DNA of 64,000 nt from Arcobacter vandammei. Lineage in GTDB: Bacteria > Campylobacterota > Campylobacteria > Campylobacterales > Arcobacteraceae. Below, one piece after another: positions 52,807 to 61,879 of this stretch (its first letter is position 1; every line of letters starts with the position of its first letter). The notes beneath the pieces were generated by a model. It saw nothing but the letters and a program-made list of their open reading frames with translations, had not been told where the DNA came from and made no database searches. A program made the position numbers and the translations under genes. The DNA lies in contig NZ_JADKPZ010000011.1 of NCBI RefSeq assembly GCF_016106035.1, positions 28,056-92,055 of the forward strand, given 5' to 3'.

Positions 52807-52867
52807 CTCCATATAAATAAGATAAAAAATTATATCAAAAAAGAGAAATGAAACAAAAGAATATTAC
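52807..52867. repeat. 60-base repeat: relic of an ORF6N gene upstream region
   Basis: These 60 bases match 53776-53836 with only about four differences. In addition, 52791-52812 resembles codons from inside the ORF6N gene (the LYGVETKVF region at about 53665-53695). The join is at TTATATGGAG (minus strand), a 10-base word found at both positions in the intact copy. This looks like a second ORF6N gene that lost everything between the two words. Confidence 0.6.
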
Positions 52868-52884
52868 GATTTTTAATATTATGT

Positions 52885-53770
52885 TTACAATTTATTTAAA
52901 ACATCTTCCAAATTTAAAGAGTCCAAACTCATCTTTGAAAATGCAAACCATTTTTTACCCAAATCTTTAAGACTTGCTCCTATATGATAAATCTCTTTTT
53001 TATCTATTATCAAAAATCTATCGTGGCTAGATTTAAAAGTTTTTAGAGTTATATTTGAATATTGATTTTGATATTTCTCAAAATCAAGATTTAACTGTTT
53101 TGAAATATTTGAAGTATAAATTATAAAATTTATATTTGGAAACTTAGAAAACAAAGTAAAAACTGTATCATCTATATAGTTATCAATTAAAATTATTTCA
53201 CTCTTTGCTGTTTTTAGTAAATCGTTTATAAAGTTATAAGCATCGAAAACTTGTCCATCAAAAAATATATGTTGGTGTGGAATAGTTTTTTTATCTTCTA
53301 AAGCTTTAAATACTTTTTCAAAATTATCATCATGACTTAATATTTTTTTCTCAATTTGTGTAAATCTTTGAAAAATCGAAGCATTATCAAACAAAAATTT
53401 TCTCATATTTACAAAACTATTGATTATTTTTATACTTATTTGTATTGCTGTATCGCTTCTTAAAATAGCACTTAGCATTGAAACTCCTTGCTCTGTAAAA
53501 GCATAGGGTAAAGTTCTTCTACCACCATGTTCTAAACTTATAATATCTTGATTTTCTCTTGAGGTCACAAATTGTGACCTCAAGTTTTCATACTCATCTT
53601 TAGTCAATTGAAAACGAAAATTTTCAGGAAATCTCTCAATATTTCTTTTTACTGCTTGATTAAAAACTTTTGTTTCTACTCCATATAACTTTGCTATCTT
53701 CATCTAGCATTACTTGAAAACCTCGAATAGTATAAATTTTGCTATTTATATTTTCTAAAGATAAGTTCAT
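52885..53770 (-). pseudogene. ORF6N-domain protein with PLD-like C-terminus, frameshifted
   Basis: The N-terminus MNLSLENINSKIYTIRGFQVMLDED (ATG 53768-53770, GGAG upstream) and the rest AKLYGVETKVFNQAVKRN are both ORF6N family but lie in different frames; the break is at about 53694-53703, where two bases appear to be missing. The remainder reads to NKL at 52885 and includes a C-terminal phospholipase-D-like part with HDRFLIIDKKEIYHIGASLKDLG. The ORF6N domain is common in phage and mobile-element proteins. A TTG or ATG restart in the second frame at 53703 (MKIAKLYG) may still produce a near-complete protein. Confidence 0.8.
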
Positions 53771-53775
53771 ATTTG

Positions 53776-53836
53776 CTCCATATAAATAAGATAAAAAATT
53801 ATACCAAAAAAGAGAAATGAAACAAAGGAATATTAC
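53776..53836. repeat. 60-base repeat copy upstream of the ORF6N gene
   Basis: Partner of the repeat at 52807-52867, immediately upstream of the ORF6N start. The two copies flank the gene as direct repeats. Confidence 0.6.
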
Positions 53837-53886
53837 AATTTGAAAGATTTTCATAATATTTTATCTTTTTACAATATACTTACAAA

Positions 53887-55149
53887 ATGTTTATTCATAT
53901 AGATTTAGATTGCTACTTTGTATCAGCACATAGAACCATAGATAAAAGTTTATTAAATATTCCAGTTGCCGTTGGAGGTAGAAACAATGCTGATATTTTT
54001 TCCAAAGAGAAATTAAATAGAAAAGTTTCTGTAAATCGTGCTAGTTTTTCAAGTAAAATAATTAGCTCAAATAGTAAAGATAATAAAGAGTATTTTATAG
54101 ATGAAAATGGAAGAATAAGAGGAATAGTAACAACAGCTTCATATGAAGCAAGAGCTTTTGGAATAAAAACTGCAATGAGTGTAAATGAAGCCTTAAGACT
54201 TTGTCCAAATTTAACTATGATAGCCCCAAATTATGAGCTTTATGATGATTTATCAAATAAATTAAAAGCTTTGTTGGAGCTTGAAATTCCTTTGATTGAA
54301 CAGTTTTCAATAGATGAATTTTTTGGTGATTTAAGTGGCTATATAGCTGAAGAAGAAGCCTATGATTTTGCCTTAAATTTAAAAACAAAGATTTATGAAA
54401 CTTTGGGTTTACCAGCTTCCATTGGAGTTGCTCCAACAAAATATTTATCAAAATTAATGACAAATTTTGCAAAACCAAATGGTGTAAAACAGCTTAAAGC
54501 AGAAAATATTGAAGAGTTTACAAAAGATGTTTTAGTTGAAAATTTTACAGGAATAGGCAAATCTTTGTGTGAAAAATTAAGAGGTTACAATATTAAAACT
54601 TTAGGAGATATAAGAAAAAATCAAAAATTACTTTACTCATGGGGAAAGGTTGGAGTGGATACCTATAACCGAGTTTGTGGAATAAGAGATAATAAACTAA
54701 GTATAAACAAAGAGAGAAAATCTTTGGGAATAGGGCGAAGTTTTGATCCCATTTTTGATAGAAATGAGCTTAAAAGAAGAGTGATGATTTTGAGCAGATA
54801 TTTAAGTTTTATTGTAAAAAAAGAAGAACACAATCCACTTTCATATCAAATTCAAATACGGTATGAGTATAATATTATAAAAAAAGCACAAGAAAATACA
54901 AATAAATTATTTAATGAATTTGACTTTAAAAACTCAATGGTTCAGCTTTTTCAAACTGCAGATAAACATAAAAATCATTCAATTATTCAACTTTATATAA
55001 CAGTTTTTAATTTCGCAAAGAAAAATGAACATACCTTTAATCTTTTTGAGTATGAAAGCGATTTAAAAAAAGAGAATTTAAACCAAAATATACAAGATTT
55101 AAGAGAAAAATTTGGTATTGATATTATAAAAACAGCTTTTGAAATATAA
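53887..55149 (+). CDS. Y-family DNA polymerase (DinB/UmuC-like)
   Basis: A 420-residue translesion polymerase. Motif I is FIHIDLDCYFVSAHR, then TTASYEARAFGIKTAMS, motif SIDEFFGDLSG (catalytic D-E), SIGVAPTKYLSKLMTNFAKPNG, and a helix-hairpin-helix thumb (FTGIGKSLCEKLRGYNIKTLGDI). An insertion of about 45 residues between the first strand (PVAVGGRN) and GIVTTASYEARAFG is longer than in DinB and carries charged, Ser-rich sequence. DNA damage tolerance is the expected role. No SOS box or partner umuD is visible. Confidence 0.9.
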   Translation: MFIHIDLDCYFVSAHRTIDKSLLNIPVAVGGRNNADIFSKEKLNRKVSVNRASFSSKIISSNSKDNKEYFIDENGRIRGIVTTASYEARAFGIKTAMSVNEALRLCPNLTMIAPNYELYDDLSNKLKALLELEIPLIEQFSIDEFFGDLSGYIAEEEAYDFALNLKTKIYETLGLPASIGVAPTKYLSKLMTNFAKPNGVKQLKAENIEEFTKDVLVENFTGIGKSLCEKLRGYNIKTLGDIRKNQKLLYSWGKVGVDTYNRVCGIRDNKLSINKERKSLGIGRSFDPIFDRNELKRRVMILSRYLSFIVKKEEHNPLSYQIQIRYEYNIIKKAQENTNKLFNEFDFKNSMVQLFQTADKHKNHSIIQLYITVFNFAKKNEHTFNLFEYESDLKKENLNQNIQDLREKFGIDIIKTAFEI

Positions 55150-55163
55150 AAAACAGAAATATT

Positions 55164-55190
55164 TTAGCACTCAATATATAAAAGTGCTAA
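55164..55190. promoter_or_regulatory. CIRCE-like element upstream of htpG
   Basis: TTAGCACTC-N9-AAGTGCTAA, 17 of 18 positions of the HrcA operator CIRCE (TTAGCACTC-N9-GAGTGCTAA). It is about 95 bases before the htpG start and followed by seven Ts, so it could also end the polymerase transcript. CIRCE normally controls groESL and dnaK operons. Its position between the polymerase stop and htpG fits heat-shock control of htpG. Confidence 0.65.
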
Positions 55191-55284
55191 TTTTTTTACA
55201 AACTTTAGCCAAGTTTAATAAAGTTATTACTAAAATTCACTTTTGAAAAATTAAAAATTTATAATAAATAATAGGAGTATGACA

Positions 55285-57192
55285 ATGGCAAAACATCAAT
55301 TTCAAACAGAAGTAGGGCAATTATTACATTTAATGACACACTCTTTATACTCAAATAAAGAGATTTTTATAAGAGAACTTGTATCAAATGCAAGTGATGC
55401 AATAGATAAATTAAACTATTTAAGACTTACAGATGAGAGCTTAAAAGAGGAGTTTGCATCTTGGAGTGGAGAGATAAATATCTCTTTTGATGAGAAAGAT
55501 AAATCACTTACTATTATGGATAATGGTATAGGAATGAATGATGAAGATATGATAAATTCTATCGGAACTATTGCAAAATCTGGTACAAAATCATTTGTTG
55601 AAGCATTAACAGGTGATGCAAAAAAAGATTCAAATCTAATTGGACAATTTGGAGTAGGGTTTTATTCAGTATTTATGGTAGCAAGTAGAGTTGATGTAAT
55701 TTCAAAAAAAGCTGGAGAAGAGATAGCTTATAAATGGTCTTCAACTGGAACTGGAGAGTTTGATTTAGCTCCTTGTACAAAAGAGACAAATGGAACGGTG
55801 ATTTATATTAAGCTAAAAGATGAAGAAGTAGCAGAGTTTGCAAGTAAATATAGAATAAAAAATATAGTTGAAAAATACTCAAATCATATTGCATACCCAA
55901 TTTTTCTAAATTATGATGAAGAAGTTACAGAAAAACTAAGTGAAGAAGACGAAAAAACTGGAAAAAAAGCAGAGAAAAAAGTTGAAAGAAAACACGAGCA
56001 AATAAATGAAGCAACAGCACTTTGGATTCAGCCAAAAGCAAAACTAAAAGAGGAAGATTATAACAACTTCTATAAATCAATATCTCAAGATAGCAATGAT
56101 CCACTTCTTACAATTCATACAAAAACAGAAGGGGTAAATGAGTACACAACACTATTTTATATCCCACAAAATGCCCCTATTGATATGTATAGAGCAGATT
56201 ATCAAAGTGGAATTAAACTATATGTAAAAAGAGTATTTATTACTGATGATGATAAAGAACTTTTACCTACATATTTAAGATTTGTAAGAGGAATTATTGA
56301 TAGTGAAGATTTACCACTAAATGTAAGCAGAGAAATACTTCAAGAAAATAGAATTTTAGCAAATATTAAACAATCATCTGTGAAAAAAATTCTAAGTGAA
56401 ATCAAAAAATTATCTAAAGATGAAGAGAAATATGAGAAATTTATAACTCAATATATTAGAGCTTTAAAAGAGGGAGTTTATCAAGACTACACAAACAAAG
56501 AGGCTATTTTAGAGCTTTTAAGATATAAATCAACAGCTGATGAGAAAAAATTAACTTCTCTTGAAGATTATAAACAAAGAGCTTCAAGTGAGCAAAAAGC
56601 TATTTATTATATTGTTGGAGAAAATGAAAAAGTGCTTAGAAACTCTCCACTTCTTGAAAGCTACAAGAAAAACAATATTGAAGTTTTAATTTTAGATGAT
56701 AAAGAGATAGATGAGATTATAACTCCTACAATTGGAGCATTTAAAGAGTGGATTTTTACAGATATTACAACAGCTGAAGCTCCAAAAGTTGAAGTAAATG
56801 AAGAAGAGAAACAAAAAATAGAAGAAGAGTTTAAAGATATAGTTTCAAAAATTAAAGATAAATTAGGAAGTGAAGTAAAAGATGTAAAAATCACAAATAG
56901 ACTTTCTGAATCTGCTTCTTGTATTACAAAAGATGCTGGAGATGCACAAATGGCTGCAATGGCTCATATGTTTAGACAGATGGGGCAAGAAGTTCCAGAA
57001 ATTAAACCAATTTTAGAGATAAATCCAAATCACGAAATAGTGCAAAAATTAAATCTTACAAAAGATGAAGATTTAGTAGAAGATATTTCTTGGATTTTAC
57101 TAGATTTGGCAAAAATAAGTGATGGTGATGAGGTAAGCGATAGAGTTGCATTTACAAAAAGACTTACAAAAATAACTTCAAAAGCTTTATAA
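55285..57192 (+). CDS. htpG: Hsp90 chaperone HtpG
   Basis: A 635-residue Hsp90. The GHKL ATPase is clear: ELVSNASDAIDKL, MDNGIGMNDEDM, GTIAKSGTKSF and GQFGVGFYSVFM. The middle and C-terminal domains follow at normal length. The frame has ATGs at 55279 and 55285; the second is preferred because AGGAG would be only one base from the first. A CIRCE-like site lies upstream. Confidence 0.97.
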   Translation: MAKHQFQTEVGQLLHLMTHSLYSNKEIFIRELVSNASDAIDKLNYLRLTDESLKEEFASWSGEINISFDEKDKSLTIMDNGIGMNDEDMINSIGTIAKSGTKSFVEALTGDAKKDSNLIGQFGVGFYSVFMVASRVDVISKKAGEEIAYKWSSTGTGEFDLAPCTKETNGTVIYIKLKDEEVAEFASKYRIKNIVEKYSNHIAYPIFLNYDEEVTEKLSEEDEKTGKKAEKKVERKHEQINEATALWIQPKAKLKEEDYNNFYKSISQDSNDPLLTIHTKTEGVNEYTTLFYIPQNAPIDMYRADYQSGIKLYVKRVFITDDDKELLPTYLRFVRGIIDSEDLPLNVSREILQENRILANIKQSSVKKILSEIKKLSKDEEKYEKFITQYIRALKEGVYQDYTNKEAILELLRYKSTADEKKLTSLEDYKQRASSEQKAIYYIVGENEKVLRNSPLLESYKKNNIEVLILDDKEIDEIITPTIGAFKEWIFTDITTAEAPKVEVNEEEKQKIEEEFKDIVSKIKDKLGSEVKDVKITNRLSESASCITKDAGDAQMAAMAHMFRQMGQEVPEIKPILEINPNHEIVQKLNLTKDEDLVEDISWILLDLAKISDGDEVSDRVAFTKRLTKITSKAL

Positions 57193-57270
57193 ATAATAGA
57201 AGAGGATTAGAAAATTTAGTTTCAAAAATTTAATTATTATGCTAAAGTTATAAAAATATTAAGGAATTGT

Positions 57271-57852
57271 ATGTTTGGTGCTTTGTTTGAAGGTTTGAAA
57301 TTTATATTTAAAAGAGTTACTAAACTTTCAATTCCTTATTTTAGTCTTGAAGAAAATGATTTGAGCTTCAAAATATCAAGTGATTATAGTTTTAAATATC
57401 CTATTTCGAATATTGAAACAAAAACTAGACACGATGCTTATGTTGTAGAAGCTTACACTCTTAAAACAAATGAACTTTATATAGAGTATATTAATACTTA
57501 TTATGATACTTCTTGGAATGGTCAGGCTTTAGGTTATTTTTTATCTTTATTAAAAGATGATATAGGTGCAAAAAAAATTGATTTAGTTGATAGCTACGAG
57601 TTTAGCCACTATGAATTTAGAACTTATTTTGTAGATAATTCTTATTATTTAAATATTATTTATTTATATGAAAATAGTAAAGAGATATTCATAATAGATA
57701 AAAAATATTCACTATTTCAAAGTTTATTGAGAAATTTTAAAAAAGATTATAGTTTTAATTTTGATGAAAAATTTAATTTAGATTTGAATTTTACCTTTAG
57801 TTTAGTAAAGAAAAATGCAATAAATAACTATTTTAGAGTAACTTCAAGCTAA
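57271..57852 (+). CDS. Hypothetical protein
   Basis: A 193-residue protein rich in Tyr, Asn, Asp and Lys, with alternating beta-strand-like sequence (KISSDYSFKYPISNIETKT, VVEAYTLKTNELYIEYIN). No signal peptide, membrane helix or recognised motif. Its start follows a TTAAGGAATTG ribosome site. It stands alone between htpG and thiC and ends in a hairpin. I do not know its function. Confidence 0.7.
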   Translation: MFGALFEGLKFIFKRVTKLSIPYFSLEENDLSFKISSDYSFKYPISNIETKTRHDAYVVEAYTLKTNELYIEYINTYYDTSWNGQALGYFLSLLKDDIGAKKIDLVDSYEFSHYEFRTYFVDNSYYLNIIYLYENSKEIFIIDKKYSLFQSLLRNFKKDYSFNFDEKFNLDLNFTFSLVKKNAINNYFRVTSS

Positions 57853-57869
57853 AGCAGAAGCTTTAGCTT
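57846..57869. terminator. Convergent terminator between the 57271 gene and thiC
   Basis: AAGCTAAAGC, loop AGAA, GCTTTAGCTT: a perfect 10-bp stem overlapping the stop of the plus-strand gene, with T-rich sequence following. Confidence 0.65.
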
Positions 57870-57881
57870 AAATTTATAATT

Positions 57882-59252
57882 TTATCCAGCCATATTGTCT
57901 ATAGCAACTCCATGAGTTTGTACGATTTTTTGAGTAATTTTATATGAACAAAATTTTGGTCCACACATAGAGCAAAACTCTGCTTCTTTAAATACATCTT
58001 GTGGCAAAGTTTCATCGTGAAACTCTCTTGCTCTATCGCTATCAAGTGCTAGTTCAAACTGTCTATTCCAATCAAAAGCATATCTTGCATCACTCATCTC
58101 ATCATCAATATCTCTTGCACCCTTTCTATTTCTTGCAATATCAGCACTATGTGCAGCTATCTTATATGCAATTATTCCATTTCTTACATCTTCAGCATTT
58201 GGCAAACCTAAATGCTCTTTTGGTGTAACATAGCAAAGCATAGAAGCTCCATGCCAACCACCAACAGCAGCACCAATAGCACTACTTATATGGTCATATC
58301 CAGCACCAATATCAGTTGTTAAAGGTCCTAAAATATAAAAAGGTGCTTCGTGACAATATTCTCTTTCTATTTTCATATTTCTTTCAATTTGATTTAAAGG
58401 CACATGTCCAGGACCTTCAATCATAACTTGAACATCTTTTTCCCAAGCTCTAAGAGTCAAATCTCCTAAAACTTTAAGTTCTCTTAGTTGTGCTTCATCA
58501 GAGGCATCTGCTAAACATCCAGGTCTTAAACTATCTCCAAGAGATAGTGAAACATCATATTTTCTACAAATATCTAAGATTTTGTCAAAAGCTGTATTAA
58601 ATGGATTTTCTTTGTGGTAGTGCATCATCCAAGCTGCCATTAAACTTCCACCACGACTTACAATTCCCATTTTTCTTTTTGCAATATGAGGCATAAACTC
58701 TAGTAAAAATCCTGCATGAATTGTAAAATAACTCACTCCTTGCTCTGCTTGTCTTTCAATCACTTCAAGCATTTTTTCAATACTTAAATCCTCTATTTTA
58801 TCTTTTACATCGTGTAAAATTTGATAAATTGGAACTGTTCCAATTGGAACTGTTGAGTGATTTATAACAGCTTTTCGTATTTTGTCTAAATCACCACCAG
58901 TACTTAAATCCATAATAGTATCAGCTCCATATTTAAGGCAAACATCAACTTTTTCAAGCTCTCCATTTACATCGCTAACTATTGCAGAACTTCCAATATT
59001 TGCATTTATTTTACATTTTGAAGCAATTCCAATAGCCATAGGAATTTGATTTGTATGATTTACATTTGCAGGAATTATAAGTCTACCCCTTGCTATTTCA
59101 CTTCTTATAAATTCAGGTTCTAGCTTTTCAACTTTTGCTACATATTCCATATGAGGAGTAATTATTCCTTGTTTAGCATAGTACATTTGAGTTCTTACAC
59201 TATCGTTTTTATGCTCTTCTAACCAATTTTGTATTTTTTCTAAATCTTTCAT
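57882..59252 (-). CDS. thiC: Phosphomethylpyrimidine synthase
   Basis: A 456-residue ThiC, the radical-SAM enzyme making HMP-P from aminoimidazole ribotide for thiamine synthesis. Signature parts: [48 protein letters not shown] and the C-terminal cluster motif CSMCGPKFC (CxxCx4C). An AGGAGAGAG box precedes the start. It is downstream of a TPP riboswitch and a SpeE-like gene (11-base gap), so it is thiamine-repressed. Confidence 0.96.
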   Translation of the reverse strand: MKDLEKIQNWLEEHKNDSVRTQMYYAKQGIITPHMEYVAKVEKLEPEFIRSEIARGRLIIPANVNHTNQIPMAIGIASKCKINANIGSSAIVSDVNGELEKVDVCLKYGADTIMDLSTGGDLDKIRKAVINHSTVPIGTVPIYQILHDVKDKIEDLSIEKMLEVIERQAEQGVSYFTIHAGFLLEFMPHIAKRKMGIVSRGGSLMAAWMMHYHKENPFNTAFDKILDICRKYDVSLSLGDSLRPGCLADASDEAQLRELKVLGDLTLRAWEKDVQVMIEGPGHVPLNQIERNMKIEREYCHEAPFYILGPLTTDIGAGYDHISSAIGAAVGGWHGASMLCYVTPKEHLGLPNAEDVRNGIIAYKIAAHSADIARNRKGARDIDDEMSDARYAFDWNRQFELALDSDRAREFHDETLPQDVFKEAEFCSMCGPKFCSYKITQKIVQTHGVAIDNMAG

Positions 59253-59262
59253 ATCTCTCTCC

Positions 59263-59811
59263 TTATCTTTTTGCTATACCAGTTAATTCTTTATGTATAT
59301 GTGCAGGAAATACAAAAGAAGCATTGTGAATATCAGCACTGTAATACTCTAAATTATCAAGAAAATCAGCTCTTTGAAGATTTAAATCAGCTGTTGGATG
59401 ATATTTTCTTGAAGCTAAAATACAAGTTGTATGCCCAAAACTAAAAGGCATAACTATCCAAAATTTATCACCAAAAAGTTTTAAATCTTTTTTTAGTTCT
59501 TCGCTATCTTGTGAAAATGATGTTGTAGTAAAACAAACAATAGCATCATCTTTTAAAACTCTGTAAATATTTGCTAAACCTTTTAAATCAGCTTTTATAT
59601 CTGTTAAAATTACAACATCAATCTCTTTATCTTTTTTTGTTTCAATCAAAGATAAATCTCCAAATTCAAAATTTGACTCTTTTTTGTGTCTTAAAGTCTC
59701 ATTTTTTATACTCTCACAAACTGTTCCAAGTATTAAAACTTTTTTTGCTTCAATATGAGTACAAAGTGGAATATGCACTATCATCTCTGCAAATGCCTTG
59801 CTACTTTTCAT
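59263..59811 (-). CDS. Spermidine-synthase-like protein in a thiamine-controlled operon
   Basis: A 182-residue protein with a Rossmann-like pattern ([11 protein letters not shown] ... [32 protein letters not shown]) and the C-terminal block [49 protein letters not shown], which resembles the end of SpeE proteins of this phylum. It is shorter than typical spermidine synthases (about 260-290 residues), lacking the N-terminal beta domain. Whether it makes polyamines is uncertain. AAAGGATT precedes the start. It lies between the TPP riboswitch and thiC. Confidence 0.72.
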   Translation of the reverse strand: MKSSKAFAEMIVHIPLCTHIEAKKVLILGTVCESIKNETLRHKKESNFEFGDLSLIETKKDKEIDVVILTDIKADLKGLANIYRVLKDDAIVCFTTTSFSQDSEELKKDLKLFGDKFWIVMPFSFGHTTCILASRKYHPTADLNLQRADFLDNLEYYSADIHNASFVFPAHIHKELTGIAKR

Positions 59812-59863
59812 CTAAAATCCTTTAAATTGATATGTTTTTTTATTGTCAGCTAGATTTTTGAGT

Positions 59864-59899
59864 AAAAAAAAAGGTACTTTCAATAAAGAAAGCACCTTT
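59864..59899 (-). terminator. Riboswitch-controlled terminator
   Basis: AAAGGTGCTTTC and GAAAGTACCTTT (minus strand) form a 12-bp stem with loop TTTATT and are followed by a run of Us. It lies between the TPP aptamer and the first gene and is the expected expression platform. Confidence 0.85.
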
Positions 59900-59951
59900 T
59901 TATTAAATTTATCACTATTTTGTAAGTCTATTAAATTTAAATTTTTAAAAA

Positions 59952-60030
59952 TTCGCTTCCTACTCTGGTATTAACCAACAGGTTCAAAGGGTCAGGTTTT
60001 ACCTTCTCAACGCTTCGAGCGTCCCCCCGC
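59952..60030 (-). promoter_or_regulatory. TPP riboswitch (THI element)
   Basis: On the minus strand the conserved aptamer blocks appear in order: GCGGGGGGACGCTC, GTTGAGAAGG, ACCCTTTGAACCTG and ATACCAGAGTAGGAA. They form the P1-P5 fold that binds thiamine pyrophosphate. The terminator at 59864-59899 is 50 bases downstream, so TPP should end transcription before the SpeE-like gene and thiC. Confidence 0.93.
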
Positions 60031-60068
60031 AATAAAAAAAGTATTCTAGCTATAAAGAGCTAAAAACA

Positions 60069-60449
60069 TTATAAAGTTTTATATAAAGCTTCAGCTTTGG
60101 CAATCTCCTCTTGTGAAGCTTTTCTTCTACAAGATAAATAACCTTTTTCACCTTCGCTTGTAATTGTTGGATAAACTGTTGCAAAAACCCAATAGTAATC
60201 TCCATTTTTTGTTGCATTTTTTACATAACCAGTCCAAATATTATTGCTTTTTACTGTTTCCCATAGGTTTTTAAAAGCAGCTTTTGGCATATCAGTGTGT
60301 CTTACAACATTATGTGGTTTTCCAATTAACTCTTCAACATTATATCCAGCAATATCACAAAAATCATCACTTGCAAATGTAATAATACCTTTTTCATTTG
60401 TTTCACTTACCAAAAAGGCATAATCATCTAAAACTATCTCTTTTGCCAT
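60069..60449 (-). CDS. cetB: CetB-like PAS protein (energy taxis)
   Basis: A 126-residue protein made of one PAS domain (GIITFASDDFCDIAGYNVEELIGKPHNVVRHTDMPKAAFKNLWETVKSNNIWTGYVKNATKNGDYYWVFATVYP), of the FAD-binding Aer type. In Campylobacter jejuni a similar soluble PAS protein, CetB, passes a redox signal to the membrane receptor CetA. Here the partner is the gene directly upstream, ten bases away. It is shorter than C. jejuni CetB (about 165 residues, from memory). AAGGAACTT precedes the start. Confidence 0.72.
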   Translation of the reverse strand: MAKEIVLDDYAFLVSETNEKGIITFASDDFCDIAGYNVEELIGKPHNVVRHTDMPKAAFKNLWETVKSNNIWTGYVKNATKNGDYYWVFATVYPTITSEGEKGYLSCRRKASQEEIAKAEALYKTL

Positions 60450-60459
60450 ATTAAGTTCC

Positions 60460-61860
60460 TTAGTTTACTTTTTTTGTTTTGGCATCTTCAACCAAAAGGT
60501 TTGCCATACTTAAAGTTTGTTGTGAAATTTGAGATACATTATTTGCTTCACTTGCATTTTCTTGAGTTGCTTTATCAAGTAAATTAATAGCACTATTTAT
60601 CTGCTCAATTCCTCTTAATTGCTCATTTGATGCTGTACTTACATCTTGAATAATATTTATTGTTTCAGAAATTAAACTATTTAAATTGTGGTATCCCTCA
60701 ATCATCTCATCTGAAATTGTTTTTCCTTCAAAAGTTTTATGTGTAGCATTTTCAACTAAATTTTTTATCTCTTTTGCAGCTTCAGCACTTCTATTTGCAA
60801 GGTTTCTTACTTCACCAGCAACAACTGCAAATCCTTTTCCAGCTTCACCAGCAGTTGCAGCTTCAACAGCAGCATTTAGACTTAGAATATTTGTTTGGAA
60901 AGCGATATTGTCTATAACAGATATAGCCTCATTTATTGCAGTTACTTTTAAGTTTATTTCATCCATTGAAGCAGCTGTTTTATTTGCTAACTCTTCTCCA
61001 GAAAGTACAGAATTTTTTACATCTTGGCTTAACCTTGCCATTTTAGTAGCATTTTGAGTATTGTTTTTTGTAATTCCTGTAATCTCTTCAAGAGCAGCAG
61101 CAGTTTGCTCCAAAGAAGCAGCTTGTTCATTTGCTTTTGTTGCTAGATTATTTACACTTCTTGTCATTTGAATTGAAGAACTCTCTAAAAGGTTTCCATT
61201 TTTCAAATTTTGTTTTGCATTATTATTTAATTCAGAACCTAATTTATTTATTCTTTGCATAGTAAGAAGCATTTTTCCTTTTAATTTAGGATTAATCACT
61301 ACTTGTTCTGTATAATCTTGTTCTGCATAAAGACCAACTATTTTTACCAAATCTTCCATATTTTTATTTGCTTTTTCTAGCATATTATTTACAATATTTT
61401 TTAGTGTAAATATCATTGGGTTTGAAGTTGTAGAGTTTATTTTTGAAGTATAAATACCTTGACTCACCTTATCCAAAGCAATAACAATCTCTCCTAAAAT
61501 ATGCATATCATCATTTCTCATCTTGCCAATAACAGCTACATTAGAATTTAAACTATTTAAAATTTGACCAATATCATCATTTTTTGAATATTCAATAGTT
61601 TTAATATTATTTGTTTTATAAAATACAAATTCCATTATATCTTCCAAATAATCTTTTATGCTATTTATTCCACCTACTATTCTTCTCATAGAAATATATG
61701 AAATCAATGCTATTAAAATAGCAAAAACAATATTTAATATAACTATTGCCCAAACTGTATGATCACTCATAATGGCAACTGAACTAATAAGTAAAAAACC
61801 TAATTGGCTTAATAACATAATAATAAATAGCCTACTTTTTGTTGGTGTGTGTAAAAACAC
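60460..61860 (-). CDS. cetA: CetA-like methyl-accepting chemotaxis protein
   Basis: A 466-residue receptor. It has two close membrane helices (about 10-30 and 32-52) with virtually no periplasmic domain, a HAMP-like linker, and a signalling domain with the conserved tip ([44 protein letters not shown]). No ligand-binding domain means the signal must come from elsewhere, as with CetA, which partners CetB. The adjacent PAS gene fits this. Alternative: an ordinary MCP of unknown input. Confidence 0.75.
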   Translation of the reverse strand: MFLHTPTKSRLFIIMLLSQLGFLLISSVAIMSDHTVWAIVILNIVFAILIALISYISMRRIVGGINSIKDYLEDIMEFVFYKTNNIKTIEYSKNDDIGQILNSLNSNVAVIGKMRNDDMHILGEIVIALDKVSQGIYTSKINSTTSNPMIFTLKNIVNNMLEKANKNMEDLVKIVGLYAEQDYTEQVVINPKLKGKMLLTMQRINKLGSELNNNAKQNLKNGNLLESSSIQMTRSVNNLATKANEQAASLEQTAAALEEITGITKNNTQNATKMARLSQDVKNSVLSGEELANKTAASMDEINLKVTAINEAISVIDNIAFQTNILSLNAAVEAATAGEAGKGFAVVAGEVRNLANRSAEAAKEIKNLVENATHKTFEGKTISDEMIEGYHNLNSLISETINIIQDVSTASNEQLRGIEQINSAINLLDKATQENASEANNVSQISQQTLSMANLLVEDAKTKKVN

Positions 61861-61879
61861 TTTTTTCTCCTTTTTTAAA

